A DNA stretch of 64,000 nt, taken from contig OZ021729.1 in assembly GCA_963978545.1 (NCBI GenBank), positions 12,352,001 to 12,416,000 of the forward strand. The letters run 5' to 3'. The stretch comes from Linyphia triangularis (lineage: Eukaryota; Arthropoda; Arachnida; Araneae; Linyphiidae). Numbering within the stretch: the first letter of the stretch is position 1; every line of letters begins with the position of its first letter. Both the position numbers and the translations under genes were made by a program. The notes under the pieces were generated by a model that was given only the letters and a program-made list of their open reading frames with translations, was not told the origin of the DNA and did not search any database. This document shows positions 24,801 through 32,048 of the stretch, in pieces.

Positions 24801-27800
24801 AAATACTTTAACAGGGTTCCCACTCACATCACAGAACGTAAATCAAAGACTTTTAAGGACCTAAATAATGTTTTCAATGAACTTTGAAAATTTATTTTCA
24901 GTCATCATGTCTATATATATAAATTTTTAATAAAGTATATTCTACTAAAACAGTTACAAGTTGGTGCAAGTGTAATACAAATATGTCAAAGAATTCCGAT
25001 ACAGTGTGGATAACTGGAGGTCACGAGAGAATAGCAAGTCTGAGTTGTATTTTTATAAGTTTTGCAGTTGGGCACACAACATCCTCAAAAATTAAGCACG
25101 TTTAAGGACCTCTATGCATTTTCAAGAACTTTCATGGCCTTGAAAACAAGTGCAAAAATACTAAGCACTTTTAATGATCTTGGGAACCCTGTTTAAGAAT
25201 TAAGAGAAAAACGTTTAAAATATTTCAAGTTAAATTATTAAAAGTTTAGAATAAAAAATATCAAAACTAGAAATGGGATTACTATGAAATAATCTTATTA
25301 AATGCTAGTCTGTAAGTATTAGAATCAAGAAAAAATTTCAAAAATTAAAAGTAAACATTTGAAAAAAATTGCTTTATGAATTTAATAGATTGAAATTCAA
25401 AAAGAATAAATAGCAATAATTTGAAAATTAGTTTAAAATAGGAAAGGAATGTAATAAAACTAAAATTGTTTTTGTCTATACCTTATTATTAAAAGAGTAA
25501 AACAAATATTGCAAAATTTTCCTTCTTGCAACATTAATTTTTCTTAAACGGTACTTCCGTTGTCAAGAAATAAGTCATTCTAATTGGGTTGGCTTAAAAG
25601 AAGGAATACCTGAGTACTATGTAAATTCTTTGATTCAAAACCAGTTTCAAATGGCAATGACTATTTCTCTCTATTTTCACTGTTATTTTCAGATACCAGT
25701 CACTAACTTTGACGTACCAAACTTATCCAATTCTAATCCGAGAAAGAATTAATTAACTGCGACTAGTTTCAAACCAGTTAAAGTTACGAATAACATCAGA
25801 ACTCACGGAAATTAAATTAAACACATGAACAGTTTTAATTAGGTAGGGGGTAGACAGAATATTAAGTAGTAGGTAAATAACCTAGATTCCTTCAGGTTAT
25901 TCGAAACCTTCAAGGAAAATATTTTGTCTTTTTCCGGAAAAACAAGGCTGGCTTGATATGATAACAAGCGGAAGTGTCTGGAATCAAAGAGCTATAGTCC
26001 GGTACCAATCCAATCCGGTTCAGACGATTCCAAGTTATGAGCATGCCCCCCTCCTCTTCTCTTAACACTCTATCAAGGATTTCACCAACTTAACACCAAA
26101 ACATCATAAACAAATTGAGCTCCCGATAATCTGAGATAGTCAAGATACCTAGTCAAGATAGGAAAAAACCCGCTTTACGTTGGTTCAGTAGATTTCAAGT
26201 TATAATAACACTATCTCTCATACCCTACCTTAAAATTCACCACATTACTTACAAATTATCGGAATGAAATTGTGCTCTCGATAATCCGTACTAGTCAAGA
26301 TAACTATAGGAAAAACACCTTTTTAAGTTGGTTCAGCAGATTTCAAGTTATAGTAACACTATCTTTTATATCATATCCTTCAATTCACCTTCTTACTTAC
26401 AAAATACTGGAATGAAATTGTGCTCCCGATAATCTGGATTAGTCAAGACACTTGTACAAATTGGTTTAATATATCTCAAGTTATTACCATATCTCTTAAA
26501 GGGTGACACAGTGGGAATGAGATTTCTTAAAAGAAAATATCAAGCATCTAGGAATCTTTCTCTTGTTTCAAAGACCAAGTGTACAAAATTTCATCTTGAT
26601 CGAAATAAAACTGTAGCCTCGCATAAAAATCTATTACCTACATATCAAAACACTTATTTATATATATAATGATTAAAATGATTTTTAAGTGCAAAAATAT
26701 ACAAAAACAATACAAATCTTTCACAAAAAAAAAAAAAAAAAAAAAAAAAAATCTAAATTTTTTCTGTTCAAAATTAACATTAAACTATAACTATGAAATT
26801 TTAAAAAATTAATTAAAATCAAATGCAACAAATAGCTATTCTTCTGATTTTTTTCTAATAAGCAGCCTTGACCTTTCAAAACTAGTCTCATTGCAAAACT
26901 TTTTAATAAAGCATCCTTAAATGTAATTAGTTTCTACAGAATGTAAATAAATTATCTAATAACGAAATAAAATTTTTTAGTCAATATGTATGTTATTCAT
27001 TCATAACAGAAAACATCATTTTTATATGTTGACATACTACAGTGTCAATGAATTTAATTATGCAAATTCAATTATCGATTATTTGTAATGTTTTAGTTAA
27101 TTAACTAAACACAATAATTGAAAATAAATAAACGATAAATTACATGAATTAAAACATCAATTAAAATGAAAAGAAAATACTATTCATTATTCAAATTATT
27201 AATCATTGCAAATCATTAAAATCAAACAAAATATAATAAAAACGTTAATTAAAAATAAACAAACGTTGTTTGACAAAAACATCTCTGATCGACTGTTTTT
27301 GTCAAAACTTGGAACTTGTTATTGATTTTGATGGATTGAATATATATATTTTTAAATCTTTAATATAAACTTCGATTTTGTGTGTCGATGGCAGCGGAAC
27401 CTGCGGAGGCCTAATTAACCCCCTTGCCGTCGTCTAATCGGGCTGAAACCTGGCAGATAGATTCGATGTCGATGCATTCTATAAAATTTTGGGACTGTTA
27501 TTGTCACTAAAAGAACGCTTTCATGCAATACTCATGCTGACCAAACGGTATAGTGGTTAGCCAGCTAACTTCTAGACCGCGAGGTTGCGGGTTCGAGTCC
27601 CGTGTTAGGCATGGGTGTTTGTAAATGTATGTTGGCTTGTCAAATGACGAATGTTTCGGTGCATTATAGCCCTCGTGTTGCTGACGGCGCCAGATAATCT
27701 GAAATTATGGAATACTCATAAGCCAACTTGCCGTAATCCAATTGCGGTAAAATAACATTTAACCGACCATTGAAGAAAACCTTTCCTATTCCCAAATTTG

Positions 27801-28141
27801 TTTAATAAACAAAAAGATTATTTTATTCTGAATAAATAAATGATATTTGGATGCGAGTGCAAAAATTCACGTTCATTTTTAATAAATAAATTTTGAAACG
27901 GACTTTGCTCCCCTTTCCCGATACGTTTTTGATATTTAAATTTAGATACAAACCCCAAGCACACGCTGTTTACAGAATCGGTGCTGTGTTAAGAATATAA
28001 AAATAGGCAATACATATAAAGGATTTATATTAAAAGTTTTGTTTTTATGGGTTATATTATTTAAATATGAGATTAACACTTACCAACTGGTGTGAATTCT
28101 TCATCTTCTTCCTCTTCCGTCAGAAACTGCTGACATGGCAC
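5182..28141 (-). CDS. Zona pellucida (ZP) domain protein gene, seven exons, partial at both ends
   Basis: Seven minus-strand exons (28084-28141, 18326-18522, 9960-10075, 8961-9070, 8770-8830, 8166-8316, 5182-5305) join in phase to 817 nt, or 272 complete codons. All six joined introns are GT-AG. The product starts with a short acidic stretch (about residues 8-16), then a ZP-N half with cysteines at about 24, 53, 79 and 115, and a ZP-C half with cysteines at about 164, 182, 220, 225, 229 and 234. Sequons are NET, NNS, NTS and NGT. ZP modules polymerise extracellularly; arthropod members build apical matrix and cuticle. No signal peptide or transmembrane segment is encoded by the visible exons, so flanking exons must exist. 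Introns are about 9.6, 8.3, 0.9, 0.13, 0.45 and 2.9 kb, and the long ones are filled with transposons. The family call is confident; which paralogue it is (dusky-like, cypher-like or other) is not decided. Confidence 0.88.
5353..5390 (-). repeat. SINE 3'-end fragment, probably family C
   Basis: 'ggttggttggttaag' followed by 'tttatggcacaagagcg' resembles the tail end of the SINE at 16469-16643 in the same orientation. Only the 3' part is present. Confidence 0.35.
5640..5945. mobile_element. hAT-like terminal fragment
   Basis: 'cagcagttcttaaac' followed by 'agggagccccctc' and 'ggagccccgaaaa' resembles the ends of hAT-superfamily elements. No partner end or 8-bp duplication was identified, so this is a weak call. 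Confidence 0.3.
5957..6560. mobile_element. Composite MITE with four related termini
   Basis: A terminal motif of the form GGC-GGATTTACAC appears at 5961, and its inverse occurs near 6235 ('gtgtaagccggatt'), 6468 ('gtgtaaatccagc') and 6541 ('ttaaatcagcc'). The internal part is rich in short 'ccagt'/'aactgg' words and in 'tgacgtca' palindromes. It is GC-richer than the surrounding intron and has no convincing ORF. Confidence 0.55.
6561..8165. other. AT-rich remainder of ZP intron 6
   Basis: Nothing recognisable was found except simple A/T runs and an 11-bp direct repeat 'aacaagactag' at about 7797 and 7846. Confidence 0.6.
8166..8316 (-). CDS. ZP gene, visible exon 6 (ZP-C core)
   Basis: This 151-nt exon has acceptor 'ttttttttacag' and donor 'gtaaaaatta'. 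It encodes CPLTNFITSF, then SSVFKFPDSNRVHVQCDI and VLCRGPCEQ. The 'F-P-x-S-x-x-V-x-x-Q-C ... L-C-x-x-x-C' signature is typical of the last part of a ZP-C half. The exon starts by completing the Gly codon and ends in phase 0. It contains the sequon NTS. The preceding 453-bp intron holds a 212-bp TIR element. Confidence 0.92.
8469..8680. mobile_element. Short TIR MITE (212 bp) inside ZP intron 5
   Basis: Terminal inverted repeats of about 29 bp: 'gtgcctcttggcgactt' on the left pairs with 'aagtcgccaagagacac' on the right, both extended by 'tttac-gta'. It fills nearly half of the 453-bp intron. Confidence 0.75.
8770..8830 (-). CDS. ZP gene, visible exon 5 (ZP-C)
   Basis: This 61-nt exon is separated from exon 4 by an intron of only 130 bp. 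The acceptor 'aaactaaaag' has a weak pyrimidine tract. It was preferred because the nearer AG at 8815 would put a stop in frame, whereas this one gives IRSCLSFAPNNSEAPLIDSN, the expected ZP-C pattern of Cys then Leu-Ile-Asp. The donor is 'gtaagtaaat'. Two bases (GG) remain and are completed to Gly, giving the GC(P) motif across the junction. Confidence 0.82.
8961..9070 (-). CDS. ZP gene, visible exon 4 (ZP-N/ZP-C junction)
   Basis: This 110-nt exon has acceptor 'tttttacag' and donor 'gtaagtaata'. The first base completes Arg, then the exon reads NETSRVTLNFYHDGKR and YELRAAMTKPD. It contains the sequon NET. It leaves one base (A). Direct read-through of the donor would meet a stop almost at once, which supports splicing here. 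Confidence 0.88.
9777..9824. repeat. (TA)n microsatellite
   Basis: About 24 uninterrupted TA units in ZP intron 3. Confidence 0.95.
9960..10075 (-). CDS. ZP gene, visible exon 3 (end of ZP-N)
   Basis: This 116-nt exon has acceptor 'tctttacag' and donor 'gtaattaaga'. It begins in phase 0 and encodes VTVALAVRVHPTLEL and then YYFLTCGKQGF, which contains the fourth ZP-N cysteine. It ends with two bases (AG) that the next exon completes to Arg. The 'AVRVHPTLE' followed by 'FLTCG' pattern is the usual ZP-N to ZP-C transition in arthropod members. Confidence 0.9.
10263..10302. repeat. Short inverted repeat in ZP intron 2
   Basis: 'tgataagaggattt' and 'aaatcctcttatcg' form a 13-14 bp stem around an 8-base loop. 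Confidence 0.7.
10414..10674. mobile_element. Palindromic MITE (261 bp) in ZP intron 2
   Basis: Arms 10414-10508 and 10570-10674 are inverted copies, with shared blocks 'gacggtagatcttca' and 'attcatccattttggcg' and their complements. Outer ends are 'gacatgactataactcc' against the complement of 'agtttagtatagcatcatg'. A further end fragment lies at about 20224. Confidence 0.78.
10766..11158. mobile_element. FB1 foldback MITE, diverged copy in ZP intron 2
   Basis: Left arm 10766-10950 has 'gagtaggtacaaaaa' and 'aatagcgtctaatat'. Right arm 11030-11158 has 'atattagacgctatttt' and 'ggtttcatataaagtag'. It is an older copy than those at 39730 and 20847. Confidence 0.75.
11160..11960. mobile_element. 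Foldback element family G, paired arms
   Basis: About 11270-11460 and 11700-11890 are inverted copies: 'gaacatcattctgaatt' against 'aattcagaatgatgttc', and 'gagtagattacgaatcc' against 'ggattcgtaatctactc'. A single-arm copy in direct orientation with the right arm lies at 19780-20240. The small ORFs inside are not conserved between arms. Confidence 0.75.
12147..12873 (-). mobile_element. tRNA-derived SINE family A, split by a hAT MITE
   Basis: SINE body 12147-12285 and head 12840-12873. The flanking duplication is 'cccgagctatagg' (12134-12146) and 'cccgagatatagg' (12874-12886), one mismatch. The element at 12286-12831 sits between B box and A box. Confidence 0.92.
12286..12831. mobile_element. 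hAT-type MITE 'TATCGAT family', copy 1
   Basis: It is 546 bp with termini 'tagaggtcgg' and 'ccgacctcta' and a perfect 8-bp duplication 'gtctagaa' at 12278-12285 and 12832-12839. Subterminal regions are full of 'atatcgata' words. The 8-bp duplication and clustered subterminal motifs fit the hAT superfamily. It is inserted in a SINE. Confidence 0.92.
12887..13553. other. Intron 2 stretch without recognisable element
   Basis: AT-rich sequence, including a run of 26 T at 13478-13503. Nothing else was identified. Confidence 0.5.
13554..14096. mobile_element. TIR element family D, copy 1 (about 543 bp)
   Basis: It starts 'ggacaattcccgcattt' and ends with the inverted 'aaaaaatgcgggaaatatcc'. The whole length aligns with 18620-19159, sharing for instance 'tttctatggttat', 'ttggcgttgg' and 'agcagaaatttttgtg'. 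ORFs in the two copies are not conserved, so it is a non-autonomous DNA element. Confidence 0.82.
14460..15173. mobile_element. hAT-type MITE 'TATCGAT family', copy 2 with foreign core
   Basis: 714 bp with termini 'tagagatcgg' and 'ccgacctctt'. The 8-bp duplication 'ctacactc' is at 14452-14459 and 15174-15181. The core 14625-14940 is replaced by sequence of repeat family F preceded by four copies of a 26-bp unit. Confidence 0.9.
14625..14940 (+). repeat. Family F 3' fragment with a 26-bp x4 minisatellite
   Basis: 'attgttttaataaataa' recurs at 14628, 14654, 14680 and 14706. Downstream text ('gcataaattcaca', 'accgcatattttgctgatag', 'aacggcgctatgttaatga') matches family F copies at 27345-28065 and 46690-47420. 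Confidence 0.8.
15591..16468. other. Intron 2 stretch without recognisable element
   Basis: AT-rich sequence. A loosely repeated 'aactagttttt' word around 16230-16310 and 17170 was noted, but no unit could be defined. Confidence 0.45.
16469..16643 (-). mobile_element. tRNA-derived SINE, family C
   Basis: On the minus strand the head reads 'gtgtggttagagctctgg' (A-box region) and 'gccggggtcaaatcccgg' (B-box region), followed by a body ending in 'caaaccaacc'. It differs from family A apart from the tail. A possible diverged target duplication (about 'aaattaagtctt' / 'aaatacgtctt') flanks it. Confidence 0.75.
16644..17294. other. Intron 2 stretch without recognisable element
   Basis: Composition is more balanced than its surroundings, but no ORF with plausible splice sites or repeat relationship was found. 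Confidence 0.45.
17295..17333. repeat. Perfect 16-bp stem-loop
   Basis: 'tgtatcctttccttat' and 'ataaggaaaggataca' are perfect inverted repeats around a 7-base loop. It lies 42 bp before the palindromic element at 17376. Confidence 0.85.
17376..18134. mobile_element. Palindromic mariner-like MITE (759 bp), TA target site
   Basis: It runs from 'cagggtggtcataaaat' to 'attttatgaccaccctg' with TA on both sides (17374-17375, 18135-18136). Arms about 17376-17712 and 17800-18134 are inverted throughout, e.g. 'ttctgtgaatggta' against 'taccattcacagaa'. Termini and TA target fit the Tc1/mariner group. No transposase remains. Confidence 0.85.
18326..18522 (-). CDS. ZP gene, visible exon 2 (ZP-N core)
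   Basis: This 197-nt exon has acceptor 'tttctccacag' and donor 'gtaagatttc'. It encodes the start of the ZP-N subdomain: THRCERGQMIVDV, then PFRGIIHP, a cysteine after SGP, the hydrophobic-alternating TTTLSLDL and a CGV motif. The order Cys, Gly, Met, 'PF-G', Cys, Cys-Gly-Val is characteristic of arthropod ZP-N halves. The local base composition is clearly richer in GC than the surrounding intron. A palindromic mariner-like MITE ends 191 bp below it and a TIR element begins 97 bp above it. Confidence 0.9.
18620..19159. mobile_element. TIR element family D, copy 2 (about 540 bp)
   Basis: It starts 'ggacaattcccgcattt' and ends 'aaatgcggaattgtc', and is collinear with 13554-14096. It begins 97 bp upstream of ZP exon 2, in intron 1. 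Confidence 0.82.
19160..19779. other. Intron 1 stretch without recognisable element
   Basis: AT-rich with a short GC-richer patch around 19530-19580. No repeat match inside the window. Confidence 0.4.
19780..20240 (+). repeat. Family G single-arm copy
   Basis: It matches 11480-11890 collinearly: 'ttgcagacgattcggatgtg', 'gagatcagaaatcgtttgc', 'gatgttcgatggggtcc'. Unlike 11160-11960, the second arm is missing. Confidence 0.82.
20247..20311 (+). mobile_element. hAT-like terminal fragment related to 24812-25191
   Basis: 'tcaaggccttgaaaacaag' through 'actttta' to 'gtgggaaccgtgttt' matches the right end of the 'cagggttccc' element at 25130-25191. The left end is absent. Confidence 0.65.
20312..20846. 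other. Intron 1 stretch without recognisable element
   Basis: The GC-richer segment 20490-20700 is single copy in the window and has no convincing exon. It could be regulatory, but nothing in the sequence proves it. Confidence 0.4.
20847..21605. mobile_element. FB1 foldback MITE with a SINE in its tip
   Basis: The outer tip 'gaggaagttctagtaagg' (20847) is separated from the remainder (21047-21605) by the SINE. Arms pair through 'agcccagtgcatttagaaac' against 'tttctaaatgcactgggct'. The right end is 'ccttactaggacttcc'. Confidence 0.87.
20867..21046 (+). mobile_element. tRNA-derived SINE family A, full length
   Basis: A box 'tgtagtggttagtg', B box 'gggttcgagtcccg', tail 'aaccaacc'. Target duplication 'ctagtaaggatc' / 'ctactaaggatc' at 20855-20866 and 21047-21058. 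Confidence 0.92.
21608..23010 (+). repeat. Dispersed repeat with an internally amplified array
   Basis: The left flank 21608-21771 starts 'cagcgttagaccaatac', contains 'tttttctgcggcccgcc' and 'agaacagagttctcc', and the right flank 22917-23010 contains 'ttgatatcgactaaa' and 'agttaggtcaagt'. Both flanks occur around a single unit, inverted, at 33505-33995. The left end resembles a hAT terminus, but no matching right terminus was found. Confidence 0.85.
21772..22916 (+). repeat. Tandem array, 6 copies of a 190-191 bp unit
   Basis: Unit starts at 21772, 21963, 22153, 22344, 22535 and 22726 are marked by 'caacgtggcccgaagaa'. Copies differ at only a few positions: 'attctatc' in the first and last against 'attcaatc' inside, and a few one-base indels. 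The unit has no ORF across its length. Confidence 0.97.
23017..23700 (+). repeat. Family F repeat, two partial copies around a pogo-like MITE
   Basis: 23017-23370 matches the family F block 'ggcagcggaatatgcgg', 'ttctatcaaattttggg', 'actaataaaccaac'. 23512-23700 looks like a diverged second 5' part. The family class is unknown. Short remnants of reading frame are visible ('LLSLKGRFYGILIN') but all copies carry stops. Confidence 0.7.
23373..23505. mobile_element. pogo/Tigger-like MITE remnant
   Basis: The right end read inward is 'cagtaactcctcgttatatc' and the left end is 'cagtgcatgatatatcg'. Repeated 'gcgatata' words lie inside. TA follows the right end. Termini starting CAGT with a 'CTCG-TAT' block fit pogo/Tigger-type elements. 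Confidence 0.5.
24015..24435. mobile_element. Insertion in family F with a 43-bp x4 repeat
   Basis: It begins 'tagctggatacccgtgc' and ends beyond a CA microsatellite (24404-24429). 'tgttttatt' near both borders may be the target duplication. Inside, 'ctttgctcgctgaaa'-like units recur at 24133, 24176, 24219 and 24262, period 43 bp. The class is not recognised. Confidence 0.6.
24404..24429. repeat. (CA)n microsatellite
   Basis: About 12 CA units. Confidence 0.95.
24812..25191. mobile_element. hAT-like MITE, 380 bp
   Basis: Termini 'cagggttcccact' and 'ttgggaaccctg'. Subterminal direct and inverted 'cacttttaa'/'ggacct' words are repeated. No clean 8-bp duplication is seen ('tactttaa' against 'tttaagaa'). 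A relative lies at 20247-20311. Confidence 0.65.
25192..25975. other. AT-rich intron 1 stretch
   Basis: No gene and no repeat match seen. Confidence 0.5.
25980..26500. repeat. Degenerate tandem repeat, about 150 bp x 3-4
   Basis: 'gctcccgataatctg'-like words occur at about 26119, 26274 and 26422. Each is followed by 'gtcaaga', 'ggttcag-agatttcaagtta' and 'taacactatct'. Units are well diverged. Confidence 0.72.
26510..27340. other. Very AT-rich intron 1 stretch
   Basis: Contains a run of about 27 A near 26725 and no recognisable gene or repeat. Confidence 0.55.
27345..28065 (+). repeat. Family F repeat, most complete copy, with a SINE
   Basis: It runs from 'cgattttgtgtgtcgatgg' to 'ttttatgggttatatta', which is also where the copy at 46690 ends. 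A SINE at 27536-27706 interrupts it. It ends about 20 bp from the donor of ZP visible exon 1. Confidence 0.82.
27536..27706 (+). mobile_element. tRNA-derived SINE family A
   Basis: A and B boxes are intact. Target duplication 'atgcaatactcat' / 'atggaatactcat' at 27523-27535 and 27707-27719. Confidence 0.9.
28084..28141 (-). CDS. ZP gene, visible exon 1 (acidic linker)
   Basis: This 58-nt exon lies between an acceptor ending 'ttttcgtag' and a donor 'gtaagtgtta'. It is read in phase 0 and encodes VPCQQF followed by a run of Glu/Asp, then EFTPV. It leaves one base, which combines with the first two bases of the next exon to make Val. That exact phase match across a 9.6-kb intron is the main support, since the exon is short. 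It should sit between the signal peptide and the ZP domain. Exons further upstream, including the start codon, were not found. Confidence 0.78.
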
Positions 28142-29285
28142 CTACGAAAATTTAAAACTTTTAACAACTTTTTCTTAATTCTTATATAAAATTATTTTAA
28201 AATATATTACTCTTTAATTACTGAAATTGACTCATTTAAGATTTGATAGTAAGTTAACACTTAGTGTAGTCCCCATATTCATATTTTTGACGTTTGATTT
28301 TCTTTAATACAAAATCTGTCAAGATACTTCTTCAAGGAATTTGAAATTTCATTTAAATATATTAATATTTTATTAAATCTAATACCAAATGGATGAAATT
28401 TACATTTAACCATTAAATTAAAATAAAACAATGCAAATTGATATTAAATTCATCCTTAAGGTACTTGACCCCCTAATAAATTTTAAAAAATCGACTTTTT
28501 TTTTGCATTTTCTCAATCCTTATACTTTTAAAAATCACCACCCTCCAAAAAAAAAAAAAAATATTAAATTCGAATTTAAACATAATGAAATTAGTGAAAT
28601 GTGTGTGCGCTTCTAGCACTCCATACTAGAGAGTAAAAGCTTTAAAAACGTTTATCTCGAAATTACTTCTTTTCAAATGGCGGACACTTAATCTCCGAAA
28701 CTACTCGGCCGATTTCAATGATTTTGGTCTTGTTTTGTTTGTTGACATGTTTTGTATGCTAATTTACCACATTTTGCCAAAAAAATTAATTATAACATTG
28801 GTTTTTTTTTTAGCAAACAATAGTGAAAAACGGGTGTTTTTTCAAACTTTTTATTAAACATCCGCCATTTTTTATATGATTATTTTTAGCAATTTGTGGT
28901 AAATTGTCACGTATGGAATCTTTCTTTTGAAGATTTCGTTTTTTTTTTTTGTTTTTTTTTTCCCTGTTTTTTTTTTCTTCTCCAGATTTACCAATCCTTA
29001 GATTAACTGTCCGCCGTGGGACACCAGTTTCTTGAGGCCTTGACTTTGGCGCCTCCTGGATAGTTGTTAAAAAATGAAATTTGAAAAAAAAATCAAGTAT
29101 TTTTATATTATATAAGCTTCAAATAAAAGTTTAAAAAAAAAAAAAAAAAAAATCATCGTAATATCTTATACAGGACCAGAAAAAAAAATTATTGAAAATG
29201 TTGTATTTCTTAGATTCTCAAGGTGGTCAAGTACCTTAAGTGCTGTTACTGAAATAGCACTCTTCATTTTTATTTTCAACCTTGT
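28142..29285. other. Region upstream of ZP visible exon 1
   Basis: AT-rich with many A/T homopolymers. A GC-richer island at 28980-29065 reads 'gccgtgggacacc' and 'ggcgcctcctgg'. No exon ending in phase 0 with a good donor was recognised, so the signal-peptide exon remains unplaced. Confidence 0.4.
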
Positions 29286-29289
29286 TAAA

Positions 29290-29625
29290 CGGCCAGTATC
29301 TGTTATTTTTATAATAAATATTATTATTAACATTGTCATTATTAATATTTAATAATATTTATTATTATTGTTTTAAGCAATATTTTGGCGAATAAATATT
29401 GTTTACATTATTTAATAATACCATTATTACTATTGTCCATATTATTGTTTCAAGCAATATTTTTGCGAATTAATATTACTTATATTATTGATAATACTAT
29501 TATTACTATTGTCAATATTATTGTTTTAAGCAATATTTTGGCGGTTGGACATTACTAATACTAATTAACAATACAATTAATATTACTTTTATTACTATTG
29601 TTTTAAGCAATATCTTAGCAGGTTT
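29290..29625 (+). repeat. AT-rich minisatellite, about 77 bp x 4
   Basis: 'tttaagcaatattttggcg' words recur near 29371, 29448, 29524 and 29601, separated by ATT/AAT-rich text. Confidence 0.85.
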
Positions 29626-30563
29626 CTTGTTTGGTGATGGCGTGAGAAGTCATAGAGAAATACCTGGTGATCAGTTCACTATTAGCAAAATAAGGATAAT
29701 AATTTTTTAATATAAATAGATAAGGAAAGCCGTAATGTTATGTTCTATTCTTAGGAATATATGAATTTACAATACAACCTTCCTATCTAAATTATGTGAT
29801 AACTGATGAAAAATCCATTTCTAAAATATTTCAGTATTTTATTCTTCTTTTATTACACATGTTTTCTTATTAGGTAAGATAATCAGCTATAGATGAATTG
29901 ATTTGTTATTAGATATTTTAATAGTTTAATTTTTTATCTGTATCAATAAAATTTCAACCGCATAAGTTATTACTTAATGTGTAAATATTATTTAATGTCC
30001 AAAATAGTACCATTTCACTACCTCTAATCAAAAAATAAATCACACTTAAGTATCTTAATACCACCATTTAGATTTTAGAAAATATTCAAAGACATACTTG
30101 AGACACTAATTAAAACAAATTCTCACAACCAAAACAATGCATTAACCCATATCAGCTATGCCAAACGAATTAACCCAAAAGAAATCCAAAAACGTTAACT
30201 TTTCTGTTTGAAAAATCTCTCACCTTTCTTAGCAAAACATATGAATGCTACAATTGGAGAAAGCACCAACGCGGTAATTCTAGGCAAACATTCTTAGTTC
30301 TCCCCCTTCATTGTTCCTCATTTCTACCATTTGCAGAAGACAACATAAAAGAACTGTGCCGCGAATAACAACTCAAAACAAAAGAGCCTCCTACCTTGAT
30401 CACCAACCAAGGCCAAAACCAAAGATAATAACATTTCTTTTCTTTCAACTTTAAGCATCTGGGTCGGATGCCGTCCCATTTAAGCCCACCCTTCCAACCA
30501 AAAGTGAATGGTACCAAGCACCTTTCGCTTCGTACGAATATCCCGATACTTTCTTCAATTGGC
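29626..30563. other. AT-rich stretch, no gene recognised
   Basis: Single copy in the window. Short minus-strand reading frames at 30220-30517 lack a usable start or phase link to the ZP gene. Confidence 0.45.
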
Positions 30564-30776
30564 CTACATTTTTTGTGAGCCCGGATGTATCCGAGAACAG
30601 CTCCTACGCCATGAGTAATAATATGCTAACAAGACAATAGATGTTGAATAGATGTTGGGGGGAATAACTCGGAGAAATGTTTTGCTGTCGGCGTTATCTA
30701 CAATTGGGAAACCTTGGAGGTAACCATTCGTCGAAATAGATGTTGTTCGAAAGACTGTTCTGCTGTTCGGAATAAC
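30564..30776 (-). other. Exon-like open frame of unknown product
   Basis: On the minus strand an acceptor-like 'tgtttccttcgttag' is followed by an open frame with a balanced composition, including NSRTVFRTTSISTNGYLQGF and SKTFLRVIPPN, up to a stop at about 30564. The 'NGYLQGFP' pattern faintly recalls CUB-type domains, but no cysteine framework supports this. No good donor was found and the phase does not fit ZP exon 1. It may be an exon of another gene, a decayed fragment or chance. Confidence 0.22.
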
Positions 30777-31467
30777 TAACGAAGGAAACATTAGGATTCC
30801 AAGTAATAGTAATAGGAGTTACATGGTAATGCTCCACAGGAAATACACAGCATTAAATCTTATTGCTGTAGAAGAAACAATCTTTATCTAAACATCAGCA
30901 TAAAAACTTCAGAAACAATGCGATGTCAAGTAAGACGTACTCCTACTTTTAACACTTATATTATTGCCGAACGACTTTATTTTTTTGGCGATCCGTTTTT
31001 CTTCCTTTTTACAAAAGCAAAATTGATAAATAAAACAGCATTCCAGCAAACAGAGTTCCAATATAACACATATCTTCTGACGAGTAGTTTATTTACAATT
31101 GTGCATTGTGTTATTTGTATGAAAATTGAAGTTAAAAAAAAATCGGAAAGTCTCTTATTTTTTTTTTGAAGTTGTAAAAACAGACAGTAGATGGCAGCAC
31201 CACAGAAAAGAGTAAAACGTAATTTTAGCACGTTGAGGAAACTTAATCTATATATTTCAGCATTAAAATTCAATCTAACTCTGATGAATTTCCAAAAAAG
31301 TCATTCTTCTTAGTAACCTGAAATCCGCAGGTTACGCAAAAGTCCATAAAAGTACCAGTACTAATGCATTCTTTGATTAACATATACTTATGTGTGCAAA
31401 TGCATCCAAGTCCAAATGGAACATTCTCGTATTCGATGGCGATCATATAGACATTTTTGATATACCA

Positions 31468-31575
31468 CTCTTTTGAAGTCTGGATGTTTCAAAACGTGGA
31501 GAAATGCAGAAAAAACCCGAAAACAATAATTTCCTTACCCTATATTAACATATGGGTAATTAAAGAGCGAAGTAT
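31468..31575 (+). repeat. Foldback family A terminal fragment
   Basis: It contains 'tctggatgtttcaaaacgtg', 'gagaaatgca' and the terminal hairpin 'ttaccctatat...atatgggtaatt'. It matches 53380-53485 and 1678-1785. Confidence 0.75.
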
Positions 31576-32017
31576 ATTGCAGGAATTGAAAACACAATAC
31601 AGGAAATGAATGTCTAATAAAAAGAATAAATAATTTTATATTCAGTCCTTACTAATCATTGACAACAGGAGACTAAAAATCACTACGCAGTGCCCTTTAT
31701 AACACAGTAAAATAGTTTAGAAACGGCATATGTTTTTTTTTTCAGTTTGTTTACGCCTTTTCCCTTCTTATTTTCAAAAGCCAAGGGATGCAAGTGCACC
31801 CCCTTGTACCTTCATGAAGGCGCGATTATATCCCCCCCCCCCCTCCTGCAGGCACCCTCTGGTGTCGAACTTAGCATATCTAATAATAATCCAGTAAGCA
31901 AAGCAACTGAAGTAACATACAACTACAGCAAGTTGAAATGAGGATTAAGTGTTAATACCATATTCATTTATAAAGTTATATTTTAATTCATTTGTCTGAA
32001 TTATTTATTTGATTTCG

Positions 32018-32048
<31 letters not shown>

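Noticed and set aside
30220..30330. Signal-peptide exon of the ZP gene (minus strand, hydrophobic frame ending at 'aaaggtgag')
   Set aside because: The hydrophobic frame has no in-frame ATG before an upstream stop, and its one-base remainder does not fit the phase-0 start of visible exon 1.
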